This document shows positions 60,997-64,000 of a stretch of 64,000 nt of DNA, one piece after another. Position numbers and translations under genes: made by a program. The stretch's first letter is position 1; each line of letters begins with the position of its first letter. A model generated the notes under the pieces. It did not search any database, was not told the DNA's origin, and was given only the letters and a program-made list of their open reading frames with translations. This DNA comes from Chloroflexota bacterium (GTDB taxonomy: Bacteria > Chloroflexota > Anaerolineae > 4572-78 > J111), in the NCBI GenBank assembly GCA_016860845.1, contig BOKF01000005.1, positions 1-64,000 of the forward strand, read 5' to 3'.

Positions 60997-61932
60997 TTAA
61001 TTCAATAACCCCGCCGCTCTTGCTTTGGCCAGCACTCCTTCAGCCGCCCTCATCACGGGCAGATCAACCATTTTGCCGTCCAGTTGAAAAGCGCCGGTCC
61101 CAGCGGCCTGATGGGCGGCAAAAGCCTGGACCAGCCGTAGGGCCTGCTCAATTTCTTCAGGCGAAGGGGCAAAGAGGCGGTTGATCACTTCAATCTGGCG
61201 CGGGTGAATAGCGGTTTTGCCGGCAAAGCCCAACTGCCGGGCAAAGCGACACTCTTCCTCCAGTCCCGGCAAATCAGCCAGGTCAACAAAAACCATATCA
61301 ATGGCCTGTAACCCAAAGGCCGCTGCAGCCGTAACAATGGCGCTGCGAGCGTAGAACACCTCCCAACCGGCGCGTGTCCGCCAGGCCCCCAGGTCGTTGG
61401 CCAGGTCCTCTGCCCCCAACACCAGGGCCTCCAACCGCCGGCTGGCCTGGGCAATCTGGCCGATATTCAACACGCCTCTGGCTGTTTCAATCATCGCCAG
61501 CAGCCGCATGGAGTTGGTCGGCCAGCCTCGTTCTGCTTCGGCTCGATCTAAAAAGTCGCTCACTACCCGAATGTGTTCCGGGGTTTCCACCTTGGGAATG
61601 ACATAGCCGGCGGGACGCGCCTCCAGCGTAACTGAAAGATCCTCGGCCGCCAATCCCTCGAGCTGAACCGGGAAGAGGGTCGGAAACGGATTGAGCCGGA
61701 CCAGCCGCTCGCGCCGGCCAAAGTCAAGTGTGCCCAGCGCCTCGACCACAGTACGGCGAGCTTCGGCTTTGCGGTTAAAGGCCACGCCATCTTCCAGATC
61801 CAAAATGAGGCTGTCCGCCTCCAATTCCGTCGCTTTATTGATCTTGCGCAGGCTGTCGCCGGGCACAAAAAGCACCGACCGCCGCAACTGTTCGGGGCGG
61901 GTGGAGTCTGCAAAATCTTTATCAGCCATCAT
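60997..61932 (-). CDS. CitE/HpcH-family C-C lyase (malyl/citryl-CoA lyase-like)
   Basis: A 311-aa (or 310, from ATG 61929) TIM-barrel lyase/aldolase. Motifs are RSVLFVPGDSLRKINKATEL, ADSLILDLEDGVAFNRKAEAR, the metal-binding IPKVETPEHI and LAMIETARGVLNI, and KTAIHPRQIEVIN (substrate end). The family cleaves malyl-CoA, citramalyl-CoA, mesaconyl-CoA-type or citryl-CoA substrates. No citrate lyase alpha/gamma genes nearby, so a CoA-ester lyase is more likely than citrate lyase. Neighbouring acyl-CoA dehydrogenase suggests acyl-CoA metabolism. Confidence 0.85.
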   Translation of the reverse strand: MMADKDFADSTRPEQLRRSVLFVPGDSLRKINKATELEADSLILDLEDGVAFNRKAEARRTVVEALGTLDFGRRERLVRLNPFPTLFPVQLEGLAAEDLSVTLEARPAGYVIPKVETPEHIRVVSDFLDRAEAERGWPTNSMRLLAMIETARGVLNIGQIAQASRRLEALVLGAEDLANDLGAWRTRAGWEVFYARSAIVTAAAAFGLQAIDMVFVDLADLPGLEEECRFARQLGFAGKTAIHPRQIEVINRLFAPSPEEIEQALRLVQAFAAHQAAGTGAFQLDGKMVDLPVMRAAEGVLAKARAAGLLN

Positions 61933-62107
61933 ATTCCTCTCTGAGCCAAAAAAGTTGACAGAATTATTCTACGCCAATCGAGAGGATGTAAAAACTTTGA
62001 GATAAAGAAATAAGGTGTTTGGGTTGAGCGCAACTCGTGGTAAAATTCAAAGCAATAGATTCAGCTTAGGGAGGCAAGACATACCGCCGAAGATAAAAAG
62101 ATCAGGA

Positions 62108-62196
62108 ACACAGAGAACGCGGAGAAGTCACAGAGGCACGCCGAGAAGTTCTTAAAAACTCTGTGACTCTCTGTGCTCCTTTGTGGGTCTCTGTGT
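62108..62196. repeat. Nested inverted repeat before the acyl-CoA dehydrogenase
   Basis: Outer arms ACACAGAGA (62108-62116) / TCTCTGTGT (62188-62196); inner arms AGTCACAGAG (62126-62135) / CTCTGTGACT (62159-62168). It fills most of the 61933-62222 gap and could form a long hairpin in the leader. No T-run. Confidence 0.75.
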
Positions 62197-62222
62197 CTAA
62201 CATTATTTACCAGGGAGAACCA

Positions 62223-63368
62223 ATGGACTTTCAACTCAACCCGGAACAGCGCATGTGGCAGGAGGCAGTGCGTGATTTTTGCCAGGCCGAACTGAAACCC
62301 CGCGCCGCTCAAACGGACGCCGTGGGCAAGCTGCCGCTGGACATCATCAAGAAAATGGCCCCTCTGGGGCTGCTGGCCCTGCAGGTGCCGGAAGCGGATG
62401 GCGGGCCAGGGCTGGATACGGTCAGCGCGGCGATTGCCGTCGAAGAGTTGGGCCGGGCTTGCGGCAGTACCGCCCTATCGGTCGCCGCCCACAACGGCCT
62501 GTGTGTCAGCCCACTGGTGGCTTTTGGCACGGCGGCACAGAAGGCCCGCTATCTTCCGGCGCTGATGTCGGGCGAGGGATTGGGCGCATTGGCCCTGACA
62601 GAACCGGGCGCAGGCAGCGATCTGGCCGGGGGTGTGCAAACAACAGCCGTGGATGAGGGCGACTCCTGGAGCATCAACGGCAGCAAAGCCTGGATTACCA
62701 ATCCCAGCCTGGCTCCCCTGATTATTACCCTCTGCCGCACCGACCGCCAGGCGGGCACCCGGGGCTTTAGCCTGATCCTCGTCGAGACCGACCGGCCCGG
62801 GCTGACCATCCACCCGCCGGAGAAAAAGATGGGACTGCGCGGCTCACCCACCCACATGCTCACCTTTGACGGAGTGCGCGTGCCGAAAGAGAATCTGCTG
62901 GGCGAAGCCGGGCGAGGTTTGCAGCAAACTTTGATCACGCTGGATGGCGGCCGCATCGGCATTGGGGCCATGGCCGTCGGCCTGGCCCAGGCCGCCCTGG
63001 ACGAGGCGGTGCGCTACGCCCGCGACCGCCACAGCTTTGGCCAGCCTATTGGCCAGCATCAGGCCATCCAGCACATGGTCGCCGACATAAGCACTGAAAT
63101 TGAAGCTGCCCGCCTGCTGGTTTACCAGGCGGCCTGGCTGAAAGATCAGGGGTTGGTTTTTGCCAAAGAAGCGGCGATGGCCAAGCTCTTTGCCAGCGAA
63201 ACCGCCGAGCGAGTCGCCTATAAAGCCATCCAAATTCACGGCGGCTACGGCTACAGCGCCGAGTTCCCGGTCGAGCGCCTCTACCGCGACCAGCGCCTTT
63301 TGACCATCGGCGAAGGGACCAGCGAAATCCTGCGCATGGTCATCGCCCGGCGGGTATTGGGCGGATAG
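62223..63368 (+). CDS. Acyl-CoA dehydrogenase
   Basis: A 381-aa FAD enzyme introducing the alpha-beta double bond into acyl-CoA. Family motifs: LTEPGAGSDLAGG (FAD/substrate), SKAWITNPS, DGGRIGIGAMAVGLAQAALD, RDRHSFGQPIGQHQAIQHM, and the C-terminal IHGGYGYSAEFPVERLYRD with the catalytic base Glu in IGEGTSEI (about 367), as in short-chain/butyryl-CoA types. GGGAG precedes the ATG. Electron transfer flavoprotein genes are not in the window. Confidence 0.93.
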   Translation: MDFQLNPEQRMWQEAVRDFCQAELKPRAAQTDAVGKLPLDIIKKMAPLGLLALQVPEADGGPGLDTVSAAIAVEELGRACGSTALSVAAHNGLCVSPLVAFGTAAQKARYLPALMSGEGLGALALTEPGAGSDLAGGVQTTAVDEGDSWSINGSKAWITNPSLAPLIITLCRTDRQAGTRGFSLILVETDRPGLTIHPPEKKMGLRGSPTHMLTFDGVRVPKENLLGEAGRGLQQTLITLDGGRIGIGAMAVGLAQAALDEAVRYARDRHSFGQPIGQHQAIQHMVADISTEIEAARLLVYQAAWLKDQGLVFAKEAAMAKLFASETAERVAYKAIQIHGGYGYSAEFPVERLYRDQRLLTIGEGTSEILRMVIARRVLGG

Positions 63369-63376
63369 CTGACTTA

Positions 63377-63400
63377 TCCTGGCCCCAGGACAGTTTTTTT
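63377..63400 (+). terminator. Short rho-independent terminator
   Basis: TCCTG / CAGGA stem with GCCC loop, then CAG and seven Ts. Confidence 0.6.
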
Positions 63401-63406
63401 AGAGTA

Positions 63407-63436
63407 TTGCCAGGGTGGGTGCAGGTGTGCTACAAT
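63407..63436 (+). promoter_or_regulatory. Promoter of the terminal AAA gene
   Basis: TTGCCA (63407-63412), 18-nt spacer, TACAAT (63431-63436), about 50 nt before the ATG at 63487. Confidence 0.6.
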
Positions 63437-63486
63437 GACCCAATAGTGGCTTGCGTAGAGCCGGAAAATGTATTGCAGAGAAAATT

Positions 63487-64000
63487 ATGAGTATCGAACA
63501 AGAACTTGACCTATACCTGCGGGCGCGCTTCACCCTCCTGGTGCTGGTGACTCAGGAAGAAGAGCGGGCGCTGCAGAGTCTCAAAACCGTCTGCGACGGG
63601 AGCCGGCGGCGCTGCCTGACCTGGGATGCGGCGGAAGGCTTTCAGCTCCTCAGCGGCAGCGGCCCGGTGCCGGTTGCCCCCGATCCCAAAACCGCGCTGG
63701 AGCAGATTGACAAGGCCGAGGACAATGTCACCTTTGTCCTCAAAGATTTTCACGAACTTTGGAACAACCCGCAAATCAAGCGCAAACTGCGCAGTGTTGC
63801 CCAGCGGCTTAAATTTACCAAAAAGTCCATGGTCATCACTGCACCCGGCGACGAAGTTCCGGAGGAACTGCGAGATGAGATTGTCGTGGTCGAGTTTCCG
63901 CTGCCCAACGCGCCGGAGCTGGAAACGGTCCTCAACCAGCTTACCCAGACACCGGGGGTCAAGGTCAACCTGACCCGCCTGGGCCGGGAAAAGTTAGTCC
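63487..64000 (+). CDS. Ycf46-type AAA protein, N-terminal part
   Basis: The open frame runs off the window (171 codons seen). The N-terminus SIEQELDLYLRARFTLLVLV with EEERALQSLKTVCD, TWDAAEGFQ, and later FVLKDFHELWNNPQIKR is that of the Ycf46/AAA family, whose first domain lacks a P-loop. The AAA motor motifs expected further on are beyond the edge. ATG 63487 lies about 50 nt after a promoter. Cellular role: in cyanobacteria related proteins take part in CO2 or photosynthesis regulation; here unknown. Confidence 0.75.
   Translation, partial: MSIEQELDLYLRARFTLLVLVTQEEERALQSLKTVCDGSRRRCLTWDAAEGFQLLSGSGPVPVAPDPKTALEQIDKAEDNVTFVLKDFHELWNNPQIKRKLRSVAQRLKFTKKSMVITAPGDEVPEELRDEIVVVEFPLPNAPELETVLNQLTQTPGVKVNLTRLGREKLV

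Overview
The window reads as a chromosomal segment of a fairly GC-rich, metabolically flexible bacterium, most likely a Chloroflexota (Anaerolineae-like) genome. This is inferred from the gene mix: NuoEFG-like plus NfnAB operon, hypFCDE, MalT-type LuxR regulator, GH3/ABC sugar locus and many intergenic palindromes. No rRNA, tRNA or marker gene confirms it, and no CRISPR array was seen.

Layout. 1-1798: a complete single-gene IS66-family element (ISBst12 type) inserted in the remnant of an IS701-like transposase gene. About 1931-17105: a co-directional accessory element bounded by two large serine recombinases. It carries XRE and ribbon-helix-helix regulators with a clear promoter/operator, a phage-type tail tape-measure protein with no other tail genes, and a membrane-protein plus FtsK/TraB-like translocase module with a DUF2637-like protein. 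It also carries several unknown proteins, including a related pair. It ends tail-to-tail against a U32 peptidase/RlhA-like gene.

17080-29437 is core metabolism: U32 protein, DhnA-like aldolase, membrane-anchored di-heme cytochrome c, then an operon of NuoE-, NuoF- and NuoG-like subunits followed by both NfnAB subunits. This looks like an NAD(P)H/ferredoxin electron-bifurcating machine. 29520-36449: a MalT-like regulator, two ABC ATPases and an FtsX-type permease. 36504-43515: a LacI-controlled oligosaccharide uptake and GH3 glycosidase locus with two matching operators. 43676-47723: aromatic amino acid decarboxylase, gamma-glutamylpolyamine-synthetase-like protein with a broken PuuD-like remnant, and a lactonase-type amidohydrolase.

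47772-52802 (minus strand) is hypF-hypC-hypD-hypE for [NiFe]-hydrogenase maturation, decorated with structured repeats. The hydrogenase itself, hypA and hypB are not in the window. The promoters in front of the nuo-like operon and hypF share a GTGAC-N4-GTCAC-type dyad at exactly the same distance from the -10 box, suggesting one CRP/FNR-family activator controls both.

53042-64000 holds a DUF234-type ATPase, a DHA2-type MFS exporter, a RanBP2-zinc-finger membrane protein, an ADP-ribosylglycohydrolase, gene remnants, a PNPOx-like protein, a CitE/HpcH lyase, an acyl-CoA dehydrogenase and the start of a Ycf46-type AAA protein. Several families of palindromic repeats sit between genes and, twice, within genes.
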